Origin: Phycisphaerales bacterium
Lineage (GTDB): Bacteria; Planctomycetota; Phycisphaerae; Phycisphaerales; UBA1924
DNA length: 64,000 nt
Direction: 5' to 3'
Assembly (NCBI GenBank): GCA_029260295.1
Contig: JAJDDN010000005.1
Span: forward strand, 1 to 64,000
Under the pieces are notes generated by a model. That model saw only the letters and a list, made by a program, of their open reading frames with translations. It was not told the DNA's origin and made no database searches. Position numbers and translations under genes: made by a program. Shown here in pieces: positions 17,061-25,280 of the stretch. Within the stretch, counting starts at the first letter, position 1, and each line of letters begins with the position of its first letter.

Positions 17061-17456
17061 ATGGGCATGAATACACCAAAGTTAAAGAAGCAGTTTCATG
17101 ACCGGTTAGTTTTGGTGGCGGGCGATCTTTCATTTCGTGAACTCAGCGAACTCACTGACACTTCTCCAGAGACCGTTCGCAGGTATATGAGGGGGCATGT
17201 ACCGAGTACTGTATTTGTCTCAACGCTGTGTTCAAGTTTAGGTGTATCTGTTGAGTGGTTGCTTCAGGGCAGTATGCCGATGATGACTCGGGATGTGCCT
17301 CTTTACACTTTAAAGAATGCAAAGCCTGAACAGTTGGTTGCTGTGGTGTCTGCGTTTGTGGTCGAAATGTCTGAAAGACTTGCAAGGCTTGAGAAGGCAG
17401 AAGCAGAGCGAGAATCCAGCCAGAGTGCTGAGGCTGAACTCTACTCTTCTCAATAA
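17061..17456 (+). CDS. CI-repressor-like HTH protein, paralogue 2
   Basis: A 131-residue protein aligned along its length with paralogue 1: FHDRLVLVAGDLSFRELSE, SPETVRRYMRGHVPS, LCSSLGVSVEWLLQGSMPM. The C-terminal 35 residues form a Glu/Ala-rich helix (ERLARLEKAEAERE), likely a dimerising coiled coil. Two ATG codons compete (17061 and 17067); the first is taken. The gene has its own upstream gap of more than 500 bp, so it is probably transcribed separately from paralogue 1. Confidence 0.75.
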   Translation: MGMNTPKLKKQFHDRLVLVAGDLSFRELSELTDTSPETVRRYMRGHVPSTVFVSTLCSSLGVSVEWLLQGSMPMMTRDVPLYTLKNAKPEQLVAVVSAFVVEMSERLARLEKAEAERESSQSAEAELYSSQ

Positions 17457-17606
17457 GCTGTGGCGTTGATCTTCTTTGCAGCGCAATGCACAAATATCTG
17501 GGGCTCTTGTGCCATTGTTTATTCAAATCAATTCTGATCTATCTGACTTGTTGTGGGGAGTTTCCGAGTATTTATTGGGGATTATATAAAAATTTTGCCT
17601 CGGTTT

Positions 17607-17618
17607 TGTGTATACACA
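17607..17618. promoter_or_regulatory. 12-bp perfect palindrome, possible operator
   Basis: TGTGTATACACA, a perfect palindrome 131 bases before the third HTH gene, in the AT-rich 293-bp gap 17457-17749. A site for one of the neighbouring HTH proteins is possible but untested. Confidence 0.35.
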
Positions 17619-17737
17619 CTGGCCTCTGACGGATTCGGCGAGCGGATACCAACGCAGATTAGAGGTTTGTGGCTCATAATCGAGGGTTGACCCGCACAGA
17701 CCTGTTTCATAGCCCTTCCTGGTACCAAACATTTGTG

Positions 17738-17743
17738 TATGCT
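17738..17743 (+). promoter_or_regulatory. Candidate -10 box, leaderless type
   Basis: TATGCT, 6 bases before the ATG at 17750 of HTH paralogue 3. Confidence 0.4.
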
Positions 17744-17749
17744 GTGTCT

Positions 17750-18289
17750 ATGAGCACCATACCAACAACATCGGCATTCCACGATCGTCTGAGTCTTGCT
17801 GTGGGAGACACCTCATACCGGCAACTGGGGGAGATGACTGAGACCCACCCCGAAACTGTGCGGCGGTACATGCAGGGGCAGGCGCCCAGTGCGTCGTTTA
17901 TGACGAATCTTTGTCGGAACCTTGGGGTCTCGGGCGAGTGGTTGTTGTCGGGGCAGGGGCCGATGAAGGTGCGGGACATGCGGACCCATGCACTCAAGAG
18001 TGCGGATCCTAATGAGTTGATGGGGGCGGTGGCCAATACGCTTACGCAGCTCATCGAGCGGGTGGACCGGCTGGATCGGTTCGTGCAGATGATCGAGACC
18101 AGGCTCAATGCGTCGACCATGGTCGAGCCTAAGGCGGCATCGGATATACTGAACTCCCAGAAGGACGGGAGTACCGATGAGCGAGCAGGATCAGAATCAG
18201 GAACGGGAGTCAGTAGTCAGGCCAAGCCGCGATCAGCTGAGCGGATCGCAAGGGCTGTCGCCCAACGATCACCTGACGATGCTGCTTGA
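17750..18289 (+). CDS. CI-repressor-like HTH protein, paralogue 3
   Basis: A 179-residue member of the same set: FHDRLSLAVGDTSYRQLGE, HPETVRRYMQGQAPS, LCRNLGVSGEWLLSGQGPM. Residues about 85-118 form a helix (QLIERVDRLDRFVQMIETRL) suited to dimerisation. From about residue 143 the chain is Ser/Gly/Ala-rich and coincides with a second reading frame that is probably a real gene (18177-18419), so the tail may be under little constraint. Base composition here is closer to the rest of the genome than in paralogues 1 and 2. The start was aligned with the paralogues. Confidence 0.78.
   Translation: MSTIPTTSAFHDRLSLAVGDTSYRQLGEMTETHPETVRRYMQGQAPSASFMTNLCRNLGVSGEWLLSGQGPMKVRDMRTHALKSADPNELMGAVANTLTQLIERVDRLDRFVQMIETRLNASTMVEPKAASDILNSQKDGSTDERAGSESGTGVSSQAKPRSAERIARAVAQRSPDDAA
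18145..18150 (+). promoter_or_regulatory. Candidate -10 box inside HTH paralogue 3
   Basis: TATACT lies inside the upstream gene, 26 bases before the ATG at 18177. A GGGAG Shine-Dalgarno follows at 18167-18171. Together they support independent expression of the overlapping small gene. Confidence 0.45.
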
Positions 18290-18419
18290 GTTGTGCAAAC
18301 CTGAATCGATGGGGATGGTCCGGCGGTGGGTGGCGGCGTTGATGCTGGTGCCTGAGGATCAGCGGGAGGGGATTGTGCAGGCGGTCGAGAAGCAGATTGT
18401 GGATGACTTTGTCGATTGA
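18177..18419 (+). CDS. Small acidic protein overlapping HTH paralogue 3
   Basis: An 80-residue protein of unknown function. Its first 113 bp overlap the end of HTH paralogue 3 in another frame. Support for it: a TATACT box and a well placed GGGAG upstream, and a compact, helix-forming, acidic C-terminal half (MLLELCKPESMGMVRRWVAA, then EDQREGIVQAVEKQIVDDFVD) that reads like a folded domain and not a shadow frame. The N-terminal 30 residues, within the overlap, are Gln/Ser/Glu-rich. It ends 32 bp before polX. Confidence 0.65.
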   Translation: MSEQDQNQERESVVRPSRDQLSGSQGLSPNDHLTMLLELCKPESMGMVRRWVAALMLVPEDQREGIVQAVEKQIVDDFVD

Positions 18420-18440
18420 GTCTGCGATCGGGGCCCCCAC

Positions 18441-18446
18441 TACTAT
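18441..18446 (+). promoter_or_regulatory. Candidate -10 box, leaderless type
   Basis: TACTAT, 5 bases before the polX ATG at 18452. Confidence 0.4.
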
Positions 18447-18451
18447 TGAGT

Positions 18452-20224
18452 ATGTCGTTGAACCAGAATGCTGCTGCGTTGTTTGCTCGGATTGGCCAGA
18501 TGCTCGAACTGACCGGGGGGGATCGGTTTCGGGTCAGCGCGGCGGCGAAGGCGTCGCGGATACTCAAGGGGTTGACCGAGGATCTTGGGCCGATCGCTGA
18601 AGCCGGTGATACCAAGACGCTGGTCGCGATCGAGGGGATCGGCAAAGGGACGGCGGGGAAGCTGGTTGAGCTTGCTCAGACAGGGACTATTTCAGAACAT
18701 GATGAACTCGCGGCCAAGATCCCGGCGGGGCTCATGGAGGTGCTTGGGATTCCGGGCTTGGGGCCCAAGACTGTGAAGCTGATGTGGGATGATCTCAAGA
18801 TTGAATCGGTTGCGGATCTCAAGGCGGGGATTGCGGATGGATCTGTTGAGGGGTTGCCTCGGATGGGGGCCAAGACGATTGAGAATATTGTTGCGGCGAT
18901 CGAGTTTATGGAGAGCTCTGGGGGGAGGCTGCATCTGGGGATCGCTCGGCCGATCGCGCTGCGGTTTGTTGAGTTGATGAAGGGTGTACAGGGGACGAGC
19001 CGGGCTGAGTTTGCGGGGTCGATCCGGCGGGGGGAGGAGACGATTGGGGATATTGATATTCTGGTGGCGACTGAGAATCCTGATGCTGCGCGCGAGGCGT
19101 TTACCTCTATGGAGGGTGTGTCGCGGGTGCTGGCGTCTGGGGAAACGAAGTCTTCTGTGCGGTTTGGGATCGGGGAACTCGGCGGGCGGTTCAAGGATCT
19201 GAGCGGGCCCAAAGAAGTCCAGGTGGATCTGCGGATCGTGCCTGCTGAATCTTGGGGGGCCGCGCTGAGCTACTTTACGGGGTCCAAGGATCACAATGTG
19301 GCGCTGCGGAAAGTCGCGATCAAGCGGGGGATGACGCTCAATGAGTATGGGCTGTTTAACAACTCGGATGACCCGGGCGATCCGATCGCGTGTGAGTCTG
19401 AGGCGGGGATTTATGCGGCTCTTGGGGTTGATGTGGTGCCTCCGGCATTGCGGCAGGATCGCGGAGAGTTTACGGATGGGCACCTGCCGCATGTGATTGA
19501 GTTGGGGGATATCAAGTCGGATCTGCATACGCATACGGTGGACTCGGACGGGAAGATGACGCTCCTGGAATCGGCGACGATTGCGAAGTCGCGTGGTTTT
19601 CATACGCTGGCGATTACGGATCATTCGAAGTCGTCGGCGGTGGCTAACGGACTCAAACCCGATCGGCTGCTGGCGCAGATCGAGATGATCCATGCGTTTG
19701 ATGAATCGTTTAATGGGCTGACTGTCATCGCGGGTTCCGAGGTTGACATCTTGGTTGATGGGTCGCTTGATTATGATGATGATCTTTTGAATGCGCTTGA
19801 TATTGTTGTGGCTTCGCCGCATGCGGGACTAAGGGCCAAACCCAAGCAGGCGACCAAGCGGTTGCTCAAGGCGATCAGTCACCCGGCGGTGCACATCATC
19901 GGGCATCCGACGGGGCGGCTCATCCAGCGGCGCGAGGGGCTTGAGCCTGATATGAACGAGATCATCGCGGCGGCGGTGGAGCATGATGTGGCCCTTGAGA
20001 TCAATGCGCACTGGCTGCGGCTGGATCTGCGGGACACGCATGTGCGGGCCGCGGTTGAGGCGGGGTGCAAGATTGCGATTGATTGCGATGTTCATCAGCC
20101 CGGGGATTATGACAATCTGATTTATGGGGTGCTGACGGGGCAGCGGGGTTGGTTGACGCCGGAACTGTGTGTGAACTGCTGGGATCACGACCGGCTGCAC
20201 GCGTGGCTCAGATCCAAGCGGTAG
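18452..20224 (+). CDS. polX: DNA polymerase/3'-5' exonuclease PolX
   Basis: Family X repair polymerase for short gaps, joined to a PHP exonuclease. The 590 residues show helix-hairpin-helix segments (IEGIGKGTAGKL and GIPGLGPKTVKLMWDDL, about 55-115), the nucleotidyltransferase motif GSIRRGEETIGDIDIL (about 189, with the Asp pair of the active site), and the PHP domain from about 355 (DLHTHTVDSDG, DHSKSS, EVDIL, SPHAG, GHPTGR, DCDVHQ) with its metal-binding His and Asp residues intact. Length is normal for the family. The ATG at 18452 was chosen over one 36 bases upstream because a TACTAT box lies between. Confidence 0.96.
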   Translation: MSLNQNAAALFARIGQMLELTGGDRFRVSAAAKASRILKGLTEDLGPIAEAGDTKTLVAIEGIGKGTAGKLVELAQTGTISEHDELAAKIPAGLMEVLGIPGLGPKTVKLMWDDLKIESVADLKAGIADGSVEGLPRMGAKTIENIVAAIEFMESSGGRLHLGIARPIALRFVELMKGVQGTSRAEFAGSIRRGEETIGDIDILVATENPDAAREAFTSMEGVSRVLASGETKSSVRFGIGELGGRFKDLSGPKEVQVDLRIVPAESWGAALSYFTGSKDHNVALRKVAIKRGMTLNEYGLFNNSDDPGDPIACESEAGIYAALGVDVVPPALRQDRGEFTDGHLPHVIELGDIKSDLHTHTVDSDGKMTLLESATIAKSRGFHTLAITDHSKSSAVANGLKPDRLLAQIEMIHAFDESFNGLTVIAGSEVDILVDGSLDYDDDLLNALDIVVASPHAGLRAKPKQATKRLLKAISHPAVHIIGHPTGRLIQRREGLEPDMNEIIAAAVEHDVALEINAHWLRLDLRDTHVRAAVEAGCKIAIDCDVHQPGDYDNLIYGVLTGQRGWLTPELCVNCWDHDRLHAWLRSKR

Positions 20225-20302
20225 CACGGCTCAGCAATATATTAAATGCTGCGATTGACACTCAGTCTCATCTGCATATGCTCTCCTTAACTAGGAGAAT
20301 GC

Positions 20303-21229
20303 ATGTCTATCCGGTCGCCTGAATCCTGTTTTTTGAACGCTAAACGCGGTTTTACGCTGATTGAGCTGCTTGTGGTCATTGCGATTATCGCTCTGCTCAT
20401 TGGGATCATGCTGCCGGCTTTGGGTTCGGCGCGGGCTTCGGCTCAGGCTCTCAAGAACACGACCAATCTCAGATCTCTCCAGTTGGGCATCCAGCTTTAT
20501 GCGATGGAATACAAGTCGTTCCCGCCGTTCCGGCTGCCATCTGGGGAGTCTCATCCTGGTACGGACCGGCCTAGAGCGCGGTGGCATTGGTTTGCGGGGG
20601 ATCAGGTTGGGCGGCCGTATTCACCGAGTGGGCAAGAAGAACATGATGACTTTATGAATGCGGGGGCGGTTCATCGGATCGACAACGAGGTGTTTATTGA
20701 TCCGACCCAGCGGCTCGAAGATTTCGTGCGTGGCTCAACGCAGCAGGTCGAGGCATTGCGGAATGGGTCGTACGGGTACAACTACCACTACCTGGGCAAC
20801 AGCCGCACCAGCAGTCCCATCACCGGCCTATACAACAACTGGCCTGTCCGTGAGCACTCGATCGCCCGGCCCGCCAAGACGATCTCCATCGGGGATTCGT
20901 TGGGCAACCAAGAAACCTACGAAGAAACCGGCTACCGCGAGCACAGCTACACGCTCGACCCGCCTCGCCTTGATACCGAGCATAACAACGCGCACGGCTT
21001 CGCGCAATCCGAGTTGCAATCTCCTGCCCAGGCCCGCCACAACGGGAAGGCCGCGATGGCGTTTCTCGATGGCCATGTCGAACTCCTGACGCTGAACGAA
21101 CTGGGCTATGTGGTCCAAGACCAAAGCACCAATCATGTCCACCACGACGAGGGCTCCAATGCCCTTTGGAACGGCCTCGGATACGATCATGACGCGACCC
21201 ATGACGATGACGACCACAAGCATCCATAA
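20303..21229 (+). CDS. Pseudopilin-like protein with prepilin N-terminus and DG motif
   Basis: A 308-residue secreted protein of the planctomycete pseudopilin-like type. Residues about 17-38 hold the prepilin peptidase site and first helix (GFTLIELLVVIAII), cut after the Gly. The C-terminal part has NGKAAMAFLDGHVELL (about 248), the H/DG signature usual in this class, and the tail is His/Asp-rich. Such proteins are numerous in planctomycetes, and their functions are mostly unknown. AGGAGA precedes the ATG at 20303. From about 20790 the codon endings shift from G to C, unlike the first half, which may reflect recombination. Confidence 0.85.
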   Translation: MSIRSPESCFLNAKRGFTLIELLVVIAIIALLIGIMLPALGSARASAQALKNTTNLRSLQLGIQLYAMEYKSFPPFRLPSGESHPGTDRPRARWHWFAGDQVGRPYSPSGQEEHDDFMNAGAVHRIDNEVFIDPTQRLEDFVRGSTQQVEALRNGSYGYNYHYLGNSRTSSPITGLYNNWPVREHSIARPAKTISIGDSLGNQETYEETGYREHSYTLDPPRLDTEHNNAHGFAQSELQSPAQARHNGKAAMAFLDGHVELLTLNELGYVVQDQSTNHVHHDEGSNALWNGLGYDHDATHDDDDHKHP

Positions 21230-21317
21230 TCTCCCCGCCCGCCTACCATCTCCCCGGCTGCGGTCACGGCCCTGAACATCATCACCCACCAATCGCGAGG
21301 AATCGCGGGAGTTGTGC

Positions 21318-22829
21318 ATGTTCGATCGAGTTTCTGATAGTTTCAACAGCGTCTTCAAAAAGCTTAGCGGCAATGCCGCCATTACTGAATCCAATGTTCG
21401 TGAGGCGATGGAAGAGGTTCGTAGCGCACTCCTTGAAGCCGATGTTCATTATGAAGTCGCCGAGGAGTTTTGTAAGAAGATCATGACGGATGCTGTGGGG
21501 CAGCAGGTGACCAAGTCGGTCAAGCCGGGGCAGGAGATGATCGGGATTGTGCATCGTCGGTTGATCGAGTTGTTCGGCGGGGATCCCGATGCCGAGCAGC
21601 AAGCACCACCGCCTGGGATTATGAAACTCTCGCCAGGTCCGACTGTCATTATGATGTGTGGGTTGCAGGGGTCGGGGAAGACGACGACTTGCGGCAAGCT
21701 CGCGGGTGTGCTTAAAAAACAGGGCCGATCGGTGATGCTTGCCGCGGCGGATCTGCAACGCCCCGCTGCTATCGAGCAGCTTGAAACCGTCGCGGGTCAG
21801 GCCAATACGGAACTCTCTGGCGGATCACAAGTCCATTTCTATGGCGAGCATGACAAGACCGCTGAGTACGGCAAGGCTGTCGGCGTTGCGGTGAAGGTTT
21901 GTCAGAATGCACTCAAAGAGGCCCGAGCGAAGGGTGTTGATGTTCTGATTCTTGATACTGCCGGGCGTCTGCATGTCAACGATGAGCTGATGGGCGAACT
22001 CAAGAGTGTGCGCTCGATGCTCCAGCCTCATCATGTGTTCCTTGTTGTTGATGCGATGACGGGGCAGGATGCGGTCAACTCCGCCAAGGCGTTCCATCAG
22101 CAGCTTGAGGTTGACGGCGTGATCCTCACCAAGTTTGATTCTGATACCCGCGGCGGCGCGGCGCTTTCTGTGAAGCATGTGACGGGGGCACCGATCCGGT
22201 ACATCGGGGTCGGCGAAAAACTCGATGCGATCGAGGTGTTCCACCCTGAACGGATGGCCGGGCGGATCCTGGGGATGGGCGATGTTGTGTCGCTTGTTGA
22301 AAAGGCACAGCAGGAAGTCTCGGAAGATGAGGCGATGGCGCTGGAGGCCAAGATGGCCAAGGGCCAGCTTGATATGGACGACTTCCTCAAGCAGATGAAG
22401 ATGATGCGCCGCATGGGGTCGATGAAATCGCTGATGGGGATGCTGCCTGGGGTTGGTTCTGCGCTCAAGGATATTGATATCGACGAGAAGGAGCTCGATC
22501 GCACCGAGGCGATGATCCAGTCTATGACCAGCGATGAACGCAAAAAGCCGGACCTAATTAAGCACACTCGCAAGCAGCGGATCGCGCGGGGTTCGGGGAC
22601 CGATGCGAATCAGGTCGGCAAGCTGACCAAGCAGTTCGGGATGCTGTCGAAGATGATGAAATCGATGGGCGGCATGGGTGCGGGCGGGAAGGCCGCGCTT
22701 GCTCAGCAGCTTACGGGCGGGGGTGGTGGAATGGGCGGAGCTGGGGGGTTCGCGGGGTTCGGCAAGGGCGGGACCAAGGCGAAGTCATCGGGTGTTAAGA
22801 AACGCAAACCAAAGAAGAAGAAAAGGTAA
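21318..22829 (+). CDS. ffh: Signal recognition particle protein
   Basis: SRP54 GTPase that binds signal sequences and 4.5S RNA and docks with FtsY for co-translational targeting. The 503 residues contain the N domain, G domain with P-loop GLQGSGKTTT (about 115), DTAGRLHVND (about 214) and TKFDSDTRGG (about 270), then the Met-rich M domain (KQMKMMRRMGSMKSLMGMLPG, about 358). The chain extends past the usual end with a Gly/Met/Ala stretch and a Lys-rich tail (KKRKPKKKKR). The ATG at 21318 (MFDRVSDSF) was chosen over a TTG 6 bases upstream. Confidence 0.96.
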   Translation: MFDRVSDSFNSVFKKLSGNAAITESNVREAMEEVRSALLEADVHYEVAEEFCKKIMTDAVGQQVTKSVKPGQEMIGIVHRRLIELFGGDPDAEQQAPPPGIMKLSPGPTVIMMCGLQGSGKTTTCGKLAGVLKKQGRSVMLAAADLQRPAAIEQLETVAGQANTELSGGSQVHFYGEHDKTAEYGKAVGVAVKVCQNALKEARAKGVDVLILDTAGRLHVNDELMGELKSVRSMLQPHHVFLVVDAMTGQDAVNSAKAFHQQLEVDGVILTKFDSDTRGGAALSVKHVTGAPIRYIGVGEKLDAIEVFHPERMAGRILGMGDVVSLVEKAQQEVSEDEAMALEAKMAKGQLDMDDFLKQMKMMRRMGSMKSLMGMLPGVGSALKDIDIDEKELDRTEAMIQSMTSDERKKPDLIKHTRKQRIARGSGTDANQVGKLTKQFGMLSKMMKSMGGMGAGGKAALAQQLTGGGGGMGGAGGFAGFGKGGTKAKSSGVKKRKPKKKKR

Positions 22830-22835
22830 CACAGC

Positions 22836-23324
22836 ATGGCATTATCAACACTTGGATATTCCGCTGATCGGATTGCGGAGATTGCTGACCAGCTTTTCGA
22901 TCTGCACGACACGCAGATGTCTCGGCCACGGGTTGAGGGGGGAATTGGGGGGTGGTCGCGCAAGGAGATTCTTGGACATCTTGTTGACAGCGCCAATGTG
23001 AATCATCAGCGGGTGATTGAGTCTGTGCTGTCTGGGTCGATTGTGTTCGCTGGGTATGCCCATAAAGAATGGGTCAAACTCAATGGCTACCAAGATCTCG
23101 ACTGGGAAGAAATCGTCACGCTTTGGTGCTCGATGAACATGCAGTTCTGTAGCATGATCGAGCGGATCCCCCTTGAAATACTGGACACAGTGCACGCCGA
23201 GCACAGCTACGAATTAACTGCGTTCCGCGAGCTTGGCTCGGGTGAGCCCTCGACGCTTGGGTATCTGATTGAGGATTACTTTGCGCACCTCAAGTATCAC
23301 ATGGATCAGATTACTTTGAAGTAG
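22836..23324 (+). CDS. DinB-family protein
   Basis: A 162-residue four-helix-bundle protein. WSRKEILGHLVDSANVNHQRV (about 49-69) and the C-terminal YFAHLKYHMDQI (about 148-159) supply the three His positions typical of the DinB/YfiT metal site. Members act as thiol-dependent S-transferases or putative metal-dependent hydrolases; the substrate here is unknown. It starts 6 bp after ffh and is probably in the same transcript, though no functional link is evident. Confidence 0.85.
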   Translation: MALSTLGYSADRIAEIADQLFDLHDTQMSRPRVEGGIGGWSRKEILGHLVDSANVNHQRVIESVLSGSIVFAGYAHKEWVKLNGYQDLDWEEIVTLWCSMNMQFCSMIERIPLEILDTVHAEHSYELTAFRELGSGEPSTLGYLIEDYFAHLKYHMDQITLK

Positions 23325-23328
23325 CTGG

Positions 23329-24591
23329 CTAGCGATCTATGGGGAGTGGATCGGCGCAGCGGCCTTCGGCCCAGTCGTTGAACTTAGGCCAGAAGACTTC
23401 TTGGATGAGGATCTTGACGCAGGCGGCGATGGGGATGGCGATCAGCAAACCAAAGACGCCGAAGAGGGCGCCGCCGGCGAGGGAGGCGAAGAGGATTGTT
23501 GGGGTGTCCATGCCGGTGCTTTTGCCTTGGATCATTGGGGTTAATACATAGTCGTCGATTGCTTGGCCGAAGAAGTAGAGGATTGTTGGGGCGCCGATGA
23601 TCCAGTAGAGCTCGCCGCGGAGTCCTGTGTAGGCCTCGAGCCAGAGGAGGGTGACGGCGATGGGGACACCAATGAGCGCGAGGTAGGGGACGATGGAGAG
23701 GATCGCGACGGCCGGGCCGAGGATGAAGGCACCGGGGACGCCGATGAGGAAGAAGCCGATTGAGAAGATGATCGATTGGATGAACGCGATGGTGAGACGG
23801 CCTCGGATGAATCCTGAGATCACGGCATCGAACTTAGTAAGCAGCTCGATGATGCGGTCGCGGTTTTTGTCTGGGAGGAGCTCTGCGCCAAAGCCCTTGA
23901 CGCCGACCCATTCGGTGGCGACGAAGAAGAAGAAAAAGGCGGCGAGGAATCCCATGAATCCGAGGCCGAAGACCGCGCCCATGAGCGAGAGGGTTCGGTT
24001 GACGGTTTCGATGCCGACATTGGTGAGGGTGAGGGCGACCTGGTCTTTGTTGTCGATGATCCAGTCGTTGATGCCGGCGAGGGATTGGCCGATGGCGGAG
24101 TTGTCGCTTTCGGCTCCGCGGATGGAATCGTGGATCATGATCCATGCGCCGCCGCAGTCGTGGTCGCTCAGGAATTTGTTGGCCTCGGCAATATCGGGTA
24201 TCTGCTGGGCTTGTTGGACGGTTTCGATGTTGGTGAGGATGCCTTGGCCGAAGGTGATTGTTTGTGCGATGCCGTAGGAGGCGGCGATGATTGCTGGGAG
24301 GATGACGCCGACGATGACGAGGGCGATGATGGAGATGACGGAGGTTCGGCGGGTGAGGTTGAATTTTTTCATCGACCAGCCGATGACGGGTTCGAAGAGG
24401 TAGGCGAGGAGGATGGCCAGCAGGAGGGGGACGGTGACGACGGAGATCTTTTGGCCGACTAGGAAGATCGCGAAGATGCCTAGGCCGACGAGGACATCGC
24501 GGACTGGCTGCATCTGCCAGAGGTGGAGCCTGGACCAGGTTGATTTATCTTTGGATGGATGGGCGTTTTCGGCGTTCTGATCATTGGTCAT
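23329..24591 (-). CDS. AI-2E family membrane transporter
   Basis: A 420-residue integral membrane protein with about eight hydrophobic segments arranged as in the AI-2E/PerM family. Two pairs lie in the N-terminal third (VGLGIFAIFLVGQKISVVTV, about 36-55), a long periplasmic segment covers about 120-190, and the conserved C-terminal half includes GFIRGRLTIAFIQSI (about 268), GVPGAFILGPAVAILSIVPYL (about 292) and DDYVLTPMIQGKS (about 356). Some relatives export autoinducer-2 and others act as Na+/H+ antiporters, so the cargo is not predicted. It converges on the DinB gene with a 4-bp gap. Confidence 0.9.
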   Translation of the reverse strand: MTNDQNAENAHPSKDKSTWSRLHLWQMQPVRDVLVGLGIFAIFLVGQKISVVTVPLLLAILLAYLFEPVIGWSMKKFNLTRRTSVISIIALVIVGVILPAIIAASYGIAQTITFGQGILTNIETVQQAQQIPDIAEANKFLSDHDCGGAWIMIHDSIRGAESDNSAIGQSLAGINDWIIDNKDQVALTLTNVGIETVNRTLSLMGAVFGLGFMGFLAAFFFFFVATEWVGVKGFGAELLPDKNRDRIIELLTKFDAVISGFIRGRLTIAFIQSIIFSIGFFLIGVPGAFILGPAVAILSIVPYLALIGVPIAVTLLWLEAYTGLRGELYWIIGAPTILYFFGQAIDDYVLTPMIQGKSTGMDTPTILFASLAGGALFGVFGLLIAIPIAACVKILIQEVFWPKFNDWAEGRCADPLPIDR

Positions 24592-24613
24592 AGGACCATT
24601 ATATCAGGAATAT

Positions 24614-25039
24614 TCAGCCGACGGGCTGGGGCGTTGGGGACGCTGAAGGGGTGGCGAACTCGTCGTCGAAGTCGTAGACATTTTCGAAATCTTCGATGGT
24701 GTCTTCGTCGGTGGTGCGCATGAGGTTGGCATCGACTAGGGCGAAGATGATGGAGCCGAAGTCTCGGGTTTGGTAGATGCCCCATTTGTTGAGGACTGAT
24801 TTTGCCAGGAGGCCGTAGCGGGCGATTGCGTGGTCGCGTAGGCCTAGGCAGAGTTGTGTGCCGTCTACATGGCGGGAGTCGTCGATGATTCCGAGGTCGA
24901 GTGCGGATTGGTCGTCGGATTGGCCGTGGACGAGTTTGGAGGTGTGGGCGAGGCCATCGCGTATGAATGGGAAGCAGGCCGGGGAGTAGCCGCCGGCTGA
25001 TTCGAAGATTTGTTGGATGTCGATTGTGTGTTGGTGCAT
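24614..25039 (-). CDS. Minf_1886-type conserved protein of Planctomycetes/Verrucomicrobia
   Basis: A 141-residue protein with the pattern I recall for the Minf_1886 (TIGR04138) family: AGGYSPACFPFIRDGL (about 16), RHVDGTQLCLGLRDHAIARYG (about 57), NKWGIYQTRDFGSIIFALV (about 84) and ENVYDFDDEF (about 120). Its function is unknown. It is cytoplasmic, without a signal peptide or membrane segment. The ATG at 25037-25039 has GGAG 9 bases upstream. An in-frame ATG at 25069 would add MFHVEQLETT, but that segment is the translation of a parS-like palindrome and is probably not coding. Confidence 0.82.
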   Translation of the reverse strand: MHQHTIDIQQIFESAGGYSPACFPFIRDGLAHTSKLVHGQSDDQSALDLGIIDDSRHVDGTQLCLGLRDHAIARYGLLAKSVLNKWGIYQTRDFGSIIFALVDANLMRTTDEDTIEDFENVYDFDDEFATPSASPTPQPVG

Positions 25040-25052
25040 GGTGGTCTCCAAT

Positions 25053-25068
25053 TGTTCCACATGGAACA
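25053..25068. promoter_or_regulatory. parS-like 16-bp palindrome
   Basis: TGTTCCACATGGAACA differs at one base from TGTTCCACGTGGAACA, a well-known form of the ParB-binding parS site. It lies 13 bases upstream of the Minf_1886-type start. A chromosomal parS would suggest relative closeness to the origin, but no par genes are in the window. Confidence 0.45.
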
Positions 25069-25212
25069 TTGGTAGGCAAGGGTAGCCGTGAGTTTTGTGG
25101 ATCGGGGGTTTGTGGGGGCTTACTGCAGGAATTGGGTGTGTGTTTTAGGATTTGGAGAGATTTGCGCACGGATTGGGGTTGTGCGGGTGGGGTTTGGTGT
25201 GGGGATTGCGGG

Positions 25213-25258
25213 GGGCGAAGATCATGCAGGAGCCGAAGACGGCACCTGCATGGCACCC
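25213..25258. repeat. Variable-arm hairpin repeat, CATGCAGG type
   Basis: Perfect arms CATGCAGG (25223-25230) and CCTGCATG (25245-25252) enclose AG, CCGAAGACGG and CA; TGGCACCC follows. It is the solitary, perfectly paired form of the unit in the 67-bp array at position 1. Confidence 0.9.
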
Positions 25259-25280
25259 AGAGAAGAGGAGGATGGGGGGA

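Noticed and set aside
15918..18419. HTH island as an intact prophage or insertion element
   Set aside because: No integrase, transposase, structural phage gene, terminal repeat or target duplication is visible.
25040..25069. MFHVEQLETT as the N-terminus of the Minf_1886-type protein
   Set aside because: These codons are the translation of the parS-like palindrome, and a better placed ATG with GGAG lies downstream.
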